Shown: positions 23,632-34,153 of the stretch, piece after piece
Numbering within the stretch: position 1 is the stretch's first letter
Layout of the letters: every line of letters starts with the position of its first letter
Source: Morchella semilibera
Taxonomy: Eukaryota > Ascomycota > Pezizomycetes > Pezizales > Morchellaceae
Direction: 5' to 3'
NCBI GenBank assembly: GCA_009192285.1
Contig: CM018603.1
Location: 5,825,613-5,889,612, forward strand
DNA: 64,000 bases
The notes under the pieces: generated by a model
The model's input: the letters and a program-made list of their open reading frames with translations, nothing else
The model's database searches: none
Told to the model about the DNA's origin: nothing
Made by a program: the position numbers and the translations under genes

Positions 23632-24208
23632 GGCTTATGATATAACGGGTGACGAGAGTAATGGATGACAGGTACAAAAAAGGGCGCGTTTTGGCATTAC
23701 ATAGCTATAGGGTTTTAATTCATAGGTCTTGGGCTTGGGTTTAGATGGTTACTGGATGGCTGTTTTATTCTTGTTACTCGTTTGATTCGTCTTTATCCCT
23801 TTACTAACTACTTTACCTTTTGATACCAATTTTTCTTTCTTGATTCTTTCTAGTACTGCGCGTTTACATTAACTACCGGGGAACAGCTGGCGCGTACATG
23901 ATCGAGGATAATAGTTAGTTGTTATCGTTATACATAGCAGATTGGTTGTACTCTCCCTCCTCCTGGAACGAGGGGTATATATTTTGTAAGATAAATAATA
24001 AAAGAGAATCGGATGTGCAATTATGACCGAGTGACAGGTAGTGATGTGGATGAGTCATGCGGGGTTTATTTAGTATGCGTTGCAGGGACTCTCCCCACCC
24101 CTCAAACTAGAATAGGCATTTCTGACTGACCCCACTACTTTACGCTCACCCGCTACCAGCTCTCCCATTCCCTCTTCTCTCACAACCAGTTCTAGGAAAA
24201 CTACAATA
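23632..24208. other. Intergenic, nothing recognised
   Basis: 3' flank of the kinase and promoter of the tRNA synthetase. There is a CT-rich tract near 24140-24190 just before the synthetase start. Confidence 0.55.
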
Positions 24209-25640
24209 ATGACAGCACAAACCCCACAAGAGAAGATCGAACTTATCACTCGAGGACTTCAAGAAGTCCTCAAACTCAACATCATCGAGGATGTAATTAT
24301 AAAAGAGAATAGGCCACTCAAGGTTTACTGGGGTTCGTGGTTATACATCCGCCATTGACTTATAAAACGCTAAACCCTCATGATTCCACAGGAACTGCGC
24401 CAACTGGTCGCCCACACTGCGGCTACTTTGTTCCCATGGTTAAGCTCGCCCACTTCCTACGGGCAGGTTGTGAAGTCAAAGTGCTCCTTGCCGACATCCA
24501 CGCCTTCCTCGACAACCTCAAAGCGCCTCTAGACCTCGTCGCCCTCCGCGCAAAGTACTACGAGTACGTTATCAAGGCGGTTCTGACTGCGATTGGTGTT
24601 CCCATTGACAAGCTCACATTTGTCCTCGGCTCATCTTACCAGGTGACGCCAAAGTACAACATGGACCTGTTGCGCATGACGACCATTGTCTCTGAGCACG
24701 ATGCTAAGAAAGCTGGTGCTGAGGTCGTGAAGCAGGTGGAAAGCCCGCTACTCAGTGGGTTGATCTACCCGCTGATGCAAGCGCTGGATGAGGAGCATTT
24801 GGATGTGGACGCACAGTTTGGTGGTGTTGACCAAAGAAAAATCTTTACATTGGCAGCAGAACAGCTACCTAGCGTTGGATTCAAAGTGCGAGCTCATTTG
24901 ATGAACCCCATGGTTCCGGGACTGGCCGGGGGGTATGCTAAAGACTTTTTTTCTCATTTGTCTACGGTGTATATGCTAATTGAACATCAGAAAGATGTCA
25001 GCGTCAGATCCAAACTCAAAGATCGACCTTCTCGACCCCCCAGATGTCGTCAAATCTAAGCTGAAGAAGGCTCAGTGTGCGCCCCGCGAGGTTGAAGGCA
25101 ATGGGGTCTACAGCTTCGTTGAGTATGTCCTCTTCCCCATTTCGGAGCTCGCCCACCCAGAAGGAAAGGGCAGCTTCGTCGTCAACCGCGACGAGAAATG
25201 GGGTGGTCCCGTCACCTACAACAACATCGAAGAGCTGAAGGCAGACTACGTTGATGACAAGGTATTAGCCCCCCCCCCCACCCCAATGGGTCACATGGCA
25301 CTAACGATAACAGCTCTCCCCGATGGATCTGAAAAACGGAGTCCAGGAAGCGTTGAATGCCATCCTGCAACCAATCCAAGCTGCCTACCAAGCCGACGCA
25401 GAGTGGCAGAAGACTGCCGATCTTGCATACCCCTCTGAGGGTCCCAAGAAGGGCAAGAAGAAGGAGAAGAAGATTGGTACGGGATACGTTCCCAAGGACA
25501 AGAAAAACGCCGCTGTGGCCGAGCAGGTTGCCGATAGTGCGATCAAGGCACAAAATGCAGTTCCTGAGGCATTAGGAACCGATGCCAAGGATGCGCTGGA
25601 TAAATTAAATCTCAATGAGGAGACGGGGAAGAAGGAGTAG
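24209..25640 (+). CDS. TYS1: Cytosolic tyrosyl-tRNA synthetase
   Basis: Charges tRNA-Tyr with tyrosine; class I synthetase. Exons 24209-24332, 24392-24932, 24991-25261 and 25314-25640 give 420 residues. The HIGH-type signature appears as [10 protein letters not shown] (about residue 45), Tyr-pocket blocks as [11 protein letters not shown] and [11 protein letters not shown], and the KMSKS-type loop as [17 protein letters not shown] (about 222), split by an intron exactly before Lys. The C-terminal Lys-rich stretch ([12 protein letters not shown]) is usual in fungal enzymes. The archaeal/eukaryotic type of sequence shows the cytosolic rather than the mitochondrial form. Intron 1 uses a GTTCGT donor. 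Confidence 0.96.
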
Positions 25641-25988
25641 ACCTAGACAATCTGGAGTTTAAATATAGTTTTTCCTGTTCTTGTTTTTGTTTTGACTTGT
25701 GAAATCTTCAAGGTTCCTATTTGTTAGAGGAGAGAGATAATGTAAATACCTTTCTCAATGCCAGACGGCTGGCCTAGGCATGAGTTTGTTAAAACTACTA
25801 TTTTCACAATTCACTTGACCTAACCCATTTCTCTCCATCATTCCTCCATTCTCGTCGTTGTCCTCGGCGAATCTTTCCTTTTAAGGGCCCCAAATCTAGC
25901 CTGCAAACCGTTGATAGTGAGTGATATTGTGTGGAGTTTATTATAAATATCTTCTAGATACTTATTATACGTGACCAAAAACCTAACT
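25641..25988. other. Short convergent intergenic region
   Basis: 3' flanks of the synthetase and the aldo-keto reductase. Only AT-rich processing-type sequence is seen. Confidence 0.55.
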
Positions 25989-26996
25989 CTAAACAAATAA
26001 CAAACCTTCCTGCTCCTTGGTATATCTCAGACCGACAACTTCAATGCTCTTCAATATTTTATCCACCTCCGCCATCTCCTCATCTGTCACCTCAACCTTC
26101 TTCATATTCTCTTCAACCCTTGTATCCTTCACCGCCCCAAACATCGGAATAATCGCTGGTTTACCCCCACGCCCACTCTGGTGCTTCACCCATGCCAGAG
26201 CCAACTGACTAGTCGTAACACCCTTCTTGTCCGAAACCTCCTTCACTGCATCAACAAGCTGTAAGTTCTTCTCAAAGTTGCCTGGCTGGAACCGGTCAAG
26301 GTGCTTTCTGTACTCGCCATCTGGGATGTCGACATGGCTCCTAATCTCCCCTGTGAGGAATCCACGCCCAAGGGGCGAGTAACCAAGAATTGGGATTCCC
26401 AGCTCAGCACACGTTTCCGCAACACCATTATGAAAGATTTCGGTAGACCACAACGAAAACTCTACTTCAACAGCTGCAATGGGATGAACCGCATGAGCAC
26501 GGCGGATTGTCGCCGCACTCGCCTCTGAGAGTCCAATTCCACCGATGGTCCCGTCCTTGACGTACTCTGCGAGCGCGGCGATAGTAGTCTCAATTGGTAC
26601 GTTTCTATCGACACGGGCACACTCGAAGATATCAATCTTCTTCTTTCCGTCAAGGGCAGCGAGACATGCCTCGACACTACGTCTTATGTTCTCTGGGGAG
26701 CCATCGGGTCTGAATGTGGCCATGTTGATGCCACCCTTGACGGAGAGGAGGACCTTATCGGCGTCTTCTGGGTACTTTGTGAAGTAGCGGGCAAGGAGAG
26801 AAAGATTGTCTGTGTGTTTGAGGGGGGCAGTAGTCTGGCCGTAGAATTCAGCGGAGTTCCAGAGGTTGGCACCGCGTGCGAGGGCGGCCTTCATTGCAGG
26901 GAAGGCATCTTTATCGGGGGTCTGGTATGGGCGCCAGGTGAACCCCATGAGGCCATAGCCGGTGTGGCCGATTTCTTTACCAAGGATTGAGGGCAT
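25989..26996 (-). CDS. plr1: Aldo-keto reductase, pyridoxal reductase (Plr1)-like
   Basis: Single-exon gene for 335 residues. The protein follows Schizosaccharomyces pyridoxal reductase along its length. Shared blocks are GLMGFTWRP, the tetrad Tyr in EFYG, the Lys in LLSVKGG, ECARVDRNVPIETT, GLSEASAATIRRAHAV, AAVEVEFSLWS, YSPLGRGFLTG and a VGLRYTKEQEG end. It would reduce pyridoxal to pyridoxine with NADPH (vitamin B6 salvage). At the catalytic Asp position I read Asn (LWNSAEFYG), which I believe occurs in other filamentous-fungal members. Other aldehyde substrates are possible. Confidence 0.87.
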   Translation of the reverse strand: MPSILGKEIGHTGYGLMGFTWRPYQTPDKDAFPAMKAALARGANLWNSAEFYGQTTAPLKHTDNLSLLARYFTKYPEDADKVLLSVKGGINMATFRPDGSPENIRRSVEACLAALDGKKKIDIFECARVDRNVPIETTIAALAEYVKDGTIGGIGLSEASAATIRRAHAVHPIAAVEVEFSLWSTEIFHNGVAETCAELGIPILGYSPLGRGFLTGEIRSHVDIPDGEYRKHLDRFQPGNFEKNLQLVDAVKEVSDKKGVTTSQLALAWVKHQSGRGGKPAIIPMFGAVKDTRVEENMKKVEVTDEEMAEVDKILKSIEVVGLRYTKEQEGLLFV

Positions 26997-28607
26997 TTTT
27001 ATTGATCCTGGAAGGATTTGCCAACTGTTTTTTAAGTATATATAGTTGTGGTTGTAGTTTTAATAAAACTGAGGAACTAATTATTTGCAAGCTGGAGGCC
27101 GATGATGCTAACTAATGGTGGAATTGAAATATCTAGGCACAGCAGGAGGAAGCCCAGGGCTTTTATACTTTCCACTAGTCTATACCATGGTTCCTTTAGG
27201 CGCTCCCGTTACTTCTAGAAGAACTCGGCCAGACCCTCAGAAAGCTCCTTTGCTGTCTGGGGTTTACAGTTCTCCGGCGACTAGACATCTTGCATGGGCC
27301 ATGCGTTTAGACGCGGGATTTTCGGAGTTAATGCTGGCCTGCATTAATGATCGAATTGATCTGATAAGATAACAATCCTGGTAGGGCTTTGAGTTTCCAT
27401 TGACGGAATTAAGAAAGAACTCCAGTAAAGGTTGGTAAAATTTTGATATTGAATTCTGCTCCCACGAACTGATCGGGCTTAACTCCAGAGGTTATCTCCA
27501 TATGGATCGACTAGGAGGTTGGAAGGATGATATAATCAAGCCGTTGGTTGCGGGACACGCCCTAGCAACGATTGATCTAGCCTATTCAGGAAATTAAAAG
27601 CGTACTTAAGTATCTTACTCAACCAAAACATTCGTTAAACATACTTACTTACAGCTCGAGAACATCCCCCGCAGACGGACACTGCTTTGTTAAAGCTAGA
27701 GGTGGCCCGTTCCCAGCCTCCATACAAAAAAAAAGCAAGGTTCGGTTGATATTGGATAAATCATCACTTCTCACTCGGTCCTACCCGAGTGGAGTAAGGA
27801 CAGTGTATACTCTTCTTTATTTTTATTATTTCCTTAATTATATAGATCCTATAGGGATACTGACAACACCCTGTTGTAATATGTGTTGCTTCCGAGAGTT
27901 GTCAACCTTTATGCGTAGGTCTATTTGCCGGGTACACACACACATACATGTATATACATACCGCCATAACCAAAAGATTGGCTATGCATATGAGATCAAG
28001 ATTACTTAGTAGACAAGATCTAGATAATTACTGGCTAGGTAGTTTTTCGGGTTTTTACGGTATATGTCTACAGCTCTCTTGTCCTGTAGTAGTCAAATCA
28101 ATAAAAGCCTCTCTCCAGTCAGATCACAAAATACCCAACATAAAATTTTCCTCGCCATCGTCCCCCTAAAGTAAAGAGAAGGGATAAAATAGGCAAAGAA
28201 AAAAACAATCTTTCCCTCTCCCTTTTTGTATCGTGCCACATGTAATCAAAAGCCTTCTCTCATACCGTATGTAACACACATGTATTCACCTTCAGCCCAA
28301 TGAATCGTTACCCTTCTGTCACCACCCAAAACATTATTTCCCTCGTAACACTGAAACATCGTCCTAGTTTAGACACAGCATTCTTCTACATGAGAACTAA
28401 TTTGAAACGTCCCTCTCCCCCTGATATTTACATTAAATAGACAACTAGCCGTTAAACTGCTATTATCCTCTCCTTTGTGTTACATATAGTTCCGAATTTT
28501 TCTCCCGAAGCAGCTATAAAACCCCCAGCAACTGCCAGCCCGCACCGGATTTACATACTCTAGTCCGCTATCCCCCCTTCGTCTCAGAAAATCAAATAGA
28601 AATAGAA
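26997..28607. other. Intergenic region between the AKR and the isocyanide synthase
   Basis: No gene supported. An 85-codon ORF at 27115-27372 has no recognisable domain. A TATA-like run near 27036-27045 may serve the AKR on the minus strand. One TACATGTA lies at 27946. Confidence 0.55.
28515..28520 (+). promoter_or_regulatory. TATA box of isocyanide synthase gene
   Basis: TATAAA, 93 bases upstream of the start codon in a C-rich context; spacing is right for a short leader. Confidence 0.55.
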
Positions 28608-29645
28608 ATGAGCCCCGAGACCTCCGCAATTCTCAACATCATCGACAGCTACCGCCTCTACCCGCGTGACGGGGCCCCCGACCGCGGTCCTGAAGCACAC
28701 GCAAAATTCGCACCACTTATTCAAAACAAAGTAGATTTAGGCGATCCAATCACCATGGTTTTCCCTGGATTTCCATTCAAATCTCCAAATATGGAAACAA
28801 AGGTATTGGGAGCGCTGCCAGACATGGCGGAGGAGATTGCGCTGAGGTACCTGCACGGGATGTGTGAGAAGATTAGGGATTACCACACAGGAGGTGTAGA
28901 GCTAGTCATTGTATCTGATGGAGCTGTGTATAGTGGTAATAAAGACCGTTCCACGAACTGCTATATGGAGGGAGTAAGATAAATATATTCATACTAATTG
29001 CGTTTAGATATACTTGGTGTTCCAGATAGCACCGTGTGGGCGTATGGTCAGGCCGTGAGGAAAATCGTTCACGAGAAGGGCTTCGGCGACATGATAAAAT
29101 TCGCACGTCTGCATACCATGCTTGATGAGTGGTTTGATGAGAAAAATCTTACAGAGGAGGTTTATCTTGTCAATGCAGCCCGATACCGTGAGAGACTTGA
29201 TGCCATGGCTCCAATAGTACCGGATAACTCGGGAGATATTGCGGAGTATCTGGCCAATAACGATGATGCAAGGACTACACATGATACATACACGAACGAT
29301 ATTCTCACCCACGATCTTGTAAATGCGTACAAAGTCCAGTCAAGCAAGAAAGAGACTGTGGCCAACAGGATGATTTTGCGTGGGAAGGCATACGCTACAG
29401 CCATCGAAAACTATTTTCCGGACTACATTCGCCTCTCTATCCATGCGAGCTCAGGAAGCAACAAGTTCTCCATCAGCCTGTTCCCCAATCGTAGCTCGGC
29501 TATAACCCCATGGCATGCAACTATTGGCTTCGATCTAGACAGAACAGCCATCGCCGGGCCTCGGGAGATGTTCGATAGGAATCCAAAGTATGAATTGATT
29601 AAACGCAACGAAATCCCTTACTACTACCTCGAGAAGCCGACTTAA
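28608..29645 (+). CDS. Isocyanide synthase, PvcA/Dit1 family (single-domain)
   Basis: Enzymes of this family turn the amino group of an amino acid (Tyr, Trp, Val and others) into an isonitrile, using ribulose-5-phosphate in the bacterial members. Exons 28608-28935 and 29008-29645 give 321 residues, the single-domain size. Family blocks are VFPGFPFKSPN, KVLGALPDMAEEIALRYL (a diagnostic stretch), ELVIVSDGAVYSDILGV across the intron, AYGQAVRKI, a late RLSIHASSGSNKFSISL and the WHATIGF block near the C-terminus. No P450, transporter or regulator of a typical Dit1 cluster is beside it. Neighbours are an AKR and TRM44. Product and role (metal binding, defence, or spore wall as in yeast Dit1) cannot be told. 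Confidence 0.88.
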
Positions 29646-30209
29646 TACAAAGCTTTTCTCCGGAGAGGAATTGTGGTAACTACCCTGATGTTAAATCCAC
29701 TCCTGAAGATCTAACCAAGCGGTGTTTCTGTTCCCCCTCTACTACTTGGGCGAATCCCTCTATTCATCAGTTACGACTTCATGTGTTGCTTTTACTTCTA
29801 TCTTAGTGACGAAATTCATGATTTGAGCAATCGTTTTAATCTAATCGGCCTTGGTCAGGGGTTTGGGGGGTTGAGTTTCTTTTTTTTTTTTTTTTTTTTT
29901 TTGATAAATACCAAACTTATCTAACAAAATAAATAAACCAAAATATTTGCTGCTATGAGGACGATACATTGTCAATATCCGAATATTTCCTTACTCCGGG
30001 ATTTTGCAAAGCCCTCTCGACTTTATTTTCTGCCGGGCTTTGGTCATAATCTCGAGGCATAGCGGTGATTGAGCTTTTGATATTGTACCTGCATAGATTC
30101 AGTCCCTTAAGAACGATCCATTGATTCTAATGGGCGGATTGGTAGGCTGGTTTTGGTATATCACAGCTATGCTGTCATCAAGAAAAAGGGTAAGTAAAAT
30201 CGCCAGCCA
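29646..30209. other. Convergent intergenic region with long T-tract
   Basis: A T-run of about 24 bases at 29879-29902 follows the synthase gene; otherwise nothing is recognised. Confidence 0.55.
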
Positions 30210-31841
30210 CTAACCATGTCCTTTCTGTAACCGCATCCTCCTCAATGCAAAAGCTTTGTCCGCCCATCCAACACCACCGCCTTCTCGTGTTAGGACTCCA
30301 CCCACATCCATATCTCCATCATCACATTTTCGACCAATAAGGCCTATGTTCCGAGTGCTTGGGATTCTCATGACTTCTCTTTCAACAGTGTAGCCGATAT
30401 CCTCCGCGATAGATGCAGTCCATTCTACTAGTGATGCGTACTCGCTACTGATTGTTCCAATTCTTGTGCCAGGCTTATCGATATTTTCTGCTGTGCCTGT
30501 CGATGCCTTGGCTATGGTGGACTTGTGGCGGTGCTTGTCTCCTGAAAGATTGTGGGAACAGCACGGAATGATCAAGAATGGAGAGTTTGATGCCTTTGCA
30601 AGGAGAGGTGTCCAGCCTGTCAGCTCGTCGGCATGATTAGAAATAATAAACGTTCCCTCTTGGAACCGCCCATCATGAATTCCTGCCACAGTCCCTCCTT
30701 CCAACTGAAGGTCTTCTGCAGCAATCCTTAACTGCTTAATACCCTCCGCCTCCGCCTCCGCCAAGGCTGCCGCCTTTATCATTTCACCACCTAGTATCCA
30801 TGGGATTAGGACTTTCTCAGAGAGACATTCCTGTGTCTCCTTCTCAAAGATCTTCCACGTCATCCTTCTCCTCGCATCAAACCCATATCCTTTATACCCT
30901 TCTCGCAGCAATATATCTACCAAGACCCCATTGCCACACCCGATATCTACGAATCCTGGAAACTCCTTCTTCCCGGACCCGTACATGTCCTCCCAGAGCT
31001 CGATTAGAAACGCCGCGATTAGGATATCCTCAAAGACATGCTTCTTGGGATCCGTCTTCTCAACCCACGCATCCATCAGCCTTTTGGCATGTCGTACCCG
31101 CAGCTTTAGGTATGTATCCTGTGATCGCTCTCTCGGAACTACGAGGTCATGATGTACCTTCTTTTCATACCCGTGGACGTTGCCGTTGCCGACCTTGATG
31201 ATGCGGTCCATTAGTCGCAAGGCAGTCCTTTCAAGGCGCGTTGTCATTCCTAGGCCTTTGGCAGTTGAGGACGTGAAGAGAAGATAATATATTTCTATCT
31301 TCTGGGTACTTTCTAGCTCCTCAATTGGGTCTGGGGTCTCTTCGTAGAGGAATGCGATGCTTTTGGCAGCGGGGAGGTAGTACGGCAGCTCTTCTATGGA
31401 TGTCGCATGGGCAATATAGACCACTAGGATCCTCACTTTCTCAAGGACTTTGTCCCCTTCTTTCTCCTCAAAGAACAGACAGGTCTGGTTCACAGCCTTG
31501 TCACGTTGCGGATTTCGTGGGACGAACCGTCGCACTACAGTACGAGTGCGTACAAACCCCCGCATCTCGAACTCTGGTGCCAAGACATAGGGTCGTTCTT
31601 CTTCCTTGAGCGAAGAGCAGGAAGAGAGCTCCCCAATGATATCATCGGGGTAGCTATCAAGGAGGATATCCGCCCGCAAGATCCAGGAGGTATTGTAATT
31701 TGGGTTCAGGACCATTTCTTGCATTGTCTCTAGGAAGATTTTGGAATGGAAAGAGCATGGCCGTTGGTGAACTTGAATCCAATTCTGATCTACGCCTGAG
31801 CTTTGGGGCTTTAAGGAGGTAGAAGAGGTGGTTTTGTACAT
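30210..31841 (-). CDS. TRM44: tRNA (uracil-2'-O-)-methyltransferase Trm44
   Basis: Methylates the ribose of U44 in tRNA-Ser in the cytosol, using S-adenosylmethionine. One open exon encodes 543 residues, close to the yeast protein. The N-terminal half holds family-specific blocks (EFEMRGFVRTRTVVRRFVPR, LPYYLPAAKSIAF). The methyltransferase core has FEDILIAAFLIELW then motif I FVDIGCGNGVLVDIL followed by GYGFDARRRMTW. WILGGEMIKA, SNHADELTGWTPLLA and FLIIPCCSH follow. The stop lies in a GTTAGT context that could be a splice donor, so a small extra 3' exon is not excluded. Confidence 0.92.
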   Translation of the reverse strand: MYKTTSSTSLKPQSSGVDQNWIQVHQRPCSFHSKIFLETMQEMVLNPNYNTSWILRADILLDSYPDDIIGELSSCSSLKEEERPYVLAPEFEMRGFVRTRTVVRRFVPRNPQRDKAVNQTCLFFEEKEGDKVLEKVRILVVYIAHATSIEELPYYLPAAKSIAFLYEETPDPIEELESTQKIEIYYLLFTSSTAKGLGMTTRLERTALRLMDRIIKVGNGNVHGYEKKVHHDLVVPRERSQDTYLKLRVRHAKRLMDAWVEKTDPKKHVFEDILIAAFLIELWEDMYGSGKKEFPGFVDIGCGNGVLVDILLREGYKGYGFDARRRMTWKIFEKETQECLSEKVLIPWILGGEMIKAAALAEAEAEGIKQLRIAAEDLQLEGGTVAGIHDGRFQEGTFIISNHADELTGWTPLLAKASNSPFLIIPCCSHNLSGDKHRHKSTIAKASTGTAENIDKPGTRIGTISSEYASLVEWTASIAEDIGYTVEREVMRIPSTRNIGLIGRKCDDGDMDVGGVLTREGGGVGWADKAFALRRMRLQKGHG

Positions 31842-32122
31842 GTTCTGGTGAGGGCGCCGATATTAAGAGTACTATAGTGAGCTGTGTTTAGATGTTGAGA
31901 TTGCATTTAAGGTTGGTCAACGATGTAGAGGTACATGTATGTACATGTATTTTGTAAGCACACGTGACTGAGTTTTGTAATTGAATTATTCTGTATATAC
32001 AAACCCCCCCGAACGGTTTATATCCCCCTTTTATGGCTCGAAAAACTTCTTTTTATTCTATTTGATATTTTTATAGATTTTATGAGTGGTAGGTTTCCAT
32101 GAAGGGCGAGTGAGTCATGAAG

Positions 32123-32131
32123 TATCACTCG
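32123..32131 (+). promoter_or_regulatory. TCAY-N4-TATCACTCG site 5, inside a palindrome
   Basis: TCATGAAGTATCACTCG, 282 bases upstream of the TRM44 start. It forms the right arm of an inverted repeat with GCGAGTGA at 32106-32113. Confidence 0.55.
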
Positions 32132-32932
32132 CAATTTAGCGAAGCGGAGTGAAAAAAAAAGGGTAATAATTATGGGCTCCGGGCTGAAGTTATGGAATTT
32201 TAAGGTCCCAAAGCCAAAGAAACATTCTTTTAGTTGTGGCCATCTACCCTGTGGTGGGGGTAAGCTACAGTACTTAAGTAAGGTCAAGTGCATGATTAAG
32301 AGTTACCTTTCCAACGTTTCATAGTACAAGGCCATACGTACATGTATGTACCTACATGTATACTTGACTGATCCGTCTCCCCCCCGCTCTAAGTCAAATG
32401 GAATTCAAGGTCTCATGGCGAACAATCGTCTACCTGATTTAATATCTACGTACCCTTAGATCGTCCCATTGATCAATTGATTATTTAAGACTAATGGGTG
32501 TTCTCATGATATAGACAGGGGTACTATTTGATGAAGAAAGATACATGTAGGTTCTGTTTGATGGCCCTACGGCCGAGCTCAAGTCTTCCCGCTCGAGTAG
32601 AATCTTACTCTAGAAAGCCAAGAGTTTCAATTTATTGGTGTCACGTATATTTTATTACAATATCATCATGCGGATAAAAGGTAACTTATACCTTTGTATA
32701 TATATCTGGAAAGCACCTATTTCATCCCCAACTCAACGTTCTATCTTTGCCTAACAATATAGGCGAGACGGGAAACCGGGAAGCTAGCGGTGCGGGGCAT
32801 TTAAGCAACACCATAACGTGGGGGCGGCATGATAAACTACATGTAGGCCCTAAGCACCGATAGCTACATGTACTTAGCTACATGTAGTTTCGGTATAGAC
32901 CTACGCTACATGATCATCCATGATACAATCTA

Positions 32933-33041
32933 GTCTCGTTCCCAGACCCAATCGGTATTTTTTTATTGTGGTATACTGGTGTGGATACATAAAAAAATAC
33001 TACATCTCCAACCACACCAAAATAGGGGATGGGCACGAGAC
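32933..33041. mobile_element. MITE, 109 bp, GTCTCG family, best-preserved copy
   Basis: Ends are GTCTCGTTCCCAGACCC and, inverted, GTCTCGTGCCCATCCCC, each bordered by TA. An 11-base direct repeat GATACAATCTA flanks it (32922-32932 and 33044-33054). Inside, GTATTTTTTTAT and ATAAAAAAATAC form a second inverted repeat, so the whole element can fold into one hairpin. Confidence 0.82.
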
Positions 33042-33104
33042 TAGATACAATCTACTTGTAATCTCAGTAGTGATCATCAATCGAAGCGCCACAACGAGGC
33101 CCTT

Positions 33105-33113
33105 CGAGTGATA
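33105..33113 (-). promoter_or_regulatory. TCAY-N4-TATCACTCG site 6
   Basis: On the minus strand TCACGAGGTATCACTCG; 200 bases upstream of the PLAC8 gene and just upstream of its TATA box. Confidence 0.55.
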
Positions 33114-33129
33114 CCTCGTGATCTCTAAA

Positions 33130-33136
33130 TATAAAA
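33130..33136 (+). promoter_or_regulatory. TATA box of PLAC8 gene
   Basis: TATAAAA, 177 bases before the start codon. Confidence 0.45.
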
Positions 33137-33312
33137 CCCTTGGCGAGCCGGGCCAACCGAGTTCCGTCACAGCACAGCCTCACTCGTGTTTCAACGTATA
33201 TCACTACTAGCTGGCATTTAATTATTCTATTCATCTTTCCCTTCTCTTCCCCCATCTTTCTTTCGATACACCTTCGTTTCCACTAAACAAACCGCTAGAA
33301 CAATCATTCAAA

Positions 33313-34153
33313 ATGGCCGATACTACTAAATCAGCACCTCGTGATACTAAGGTCGACCCGATGGTCGTTGAACCACCATCATACACAGACGCCACCGCAA
33401 CCTCTTCGGCAACCCCGTATGGCGATGGAAACGTCTTTACAGACCTCCCTCGCCCGACCATGACCTACTCGGCAGCTCGTTGTGAGCCATACCAGCCCCG
33501 CAAGAAGGGTTGGAGCTACGGTTTCTTCGACTGTCTCCGTGACCCTGGTTCCAGTAAGTTTCCCCTATGATAGCTCCAGAAGCTCTTCAGAGCTTTTGGT
33601 ACCTGCGTTCAAATGATTAATCATTTAAACAGCTGCCAAAGCCATGTTCTGCCCATGTGTCTCCTACGCCCAAACCCGTCACCGTCTACACTCCCCAAAC
33701 ACTCCTGCTCCAGTGTTCTCTGCCCCTTGCCTCGGCTACTGCCTAGTTGCTTCTGCCATCCCCGGTGCTGAGTTCATCTTCGGCTTCCTTCAGCGTGGTG
33801 ACATCCGTAACCGCCTCGCTATCGACCACACACTCCCTATTGGAGCCGTGGCGGCCACCCCTACCCCCACTGGACAAGGAATTAGACTCCCTAGTAGCGA
33901 GTTCCAGGATGATGCCCCTCAGGTGAAGGTTTTTGATACACTAGAGTCTACGGGTGGGTTCATGGATGACGTCTTGAGGCACTTCTTCTGCACCTGCTGC
34001 TCGCTTGCGCAAGAGGACAGAGAAGTGAGGAGGTGGGAGCAGGTCGTAGCTATGGGAGAGGGGCTGGAAGAAGCTCCAGTGAGAAGAGACACTCAGCGCG
34101 AGCAGGGTGAAACGGAGGAGTCTGAGAGGCTCTTGAGAGACGAGAGGGTCTAG
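33313..34153 (+). CDS. PLAC8 (Cys-rich) family protein
   Basis: Exons 33313-33553 and 33633-34153 give 253 residues. After a disordered Thr/Pro N-terminus, the PLAC8 domain starts with WSYGFFDCLRDPGS and continues with KAMFCPCVSYAQTRHRL, a hydrophobic GYCLVASAIPGAEFIFGF stretch, LQRGDIRNRLAI, a variable insert and FMDDVLRHFFCTCCSLAQEDREV. The CPC and CTCC clusters define the family. The C-terminal tail is acidic and charged. Plant and fungal relatives sit in membranes and affect cell size, or Cd or Ca transport; here only the family can be asserted. Confidence 0.9.

Larger units (their letters stand above)
31842..33312. other. Repeat-rich intergenic region between divergent genes
   Basis: Promoter region for TRM44 (minus) and the PLAC8 gene (plus). 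It contains eight TACATGTA copies, two TATCACTCG sites and a complete GTCTCG MITE. Confidence 0.65.

Noticed and set aside
27115-27372. 85-codon plus-strand ORF
   Set aside because: No family resemblance and no supporting signals.
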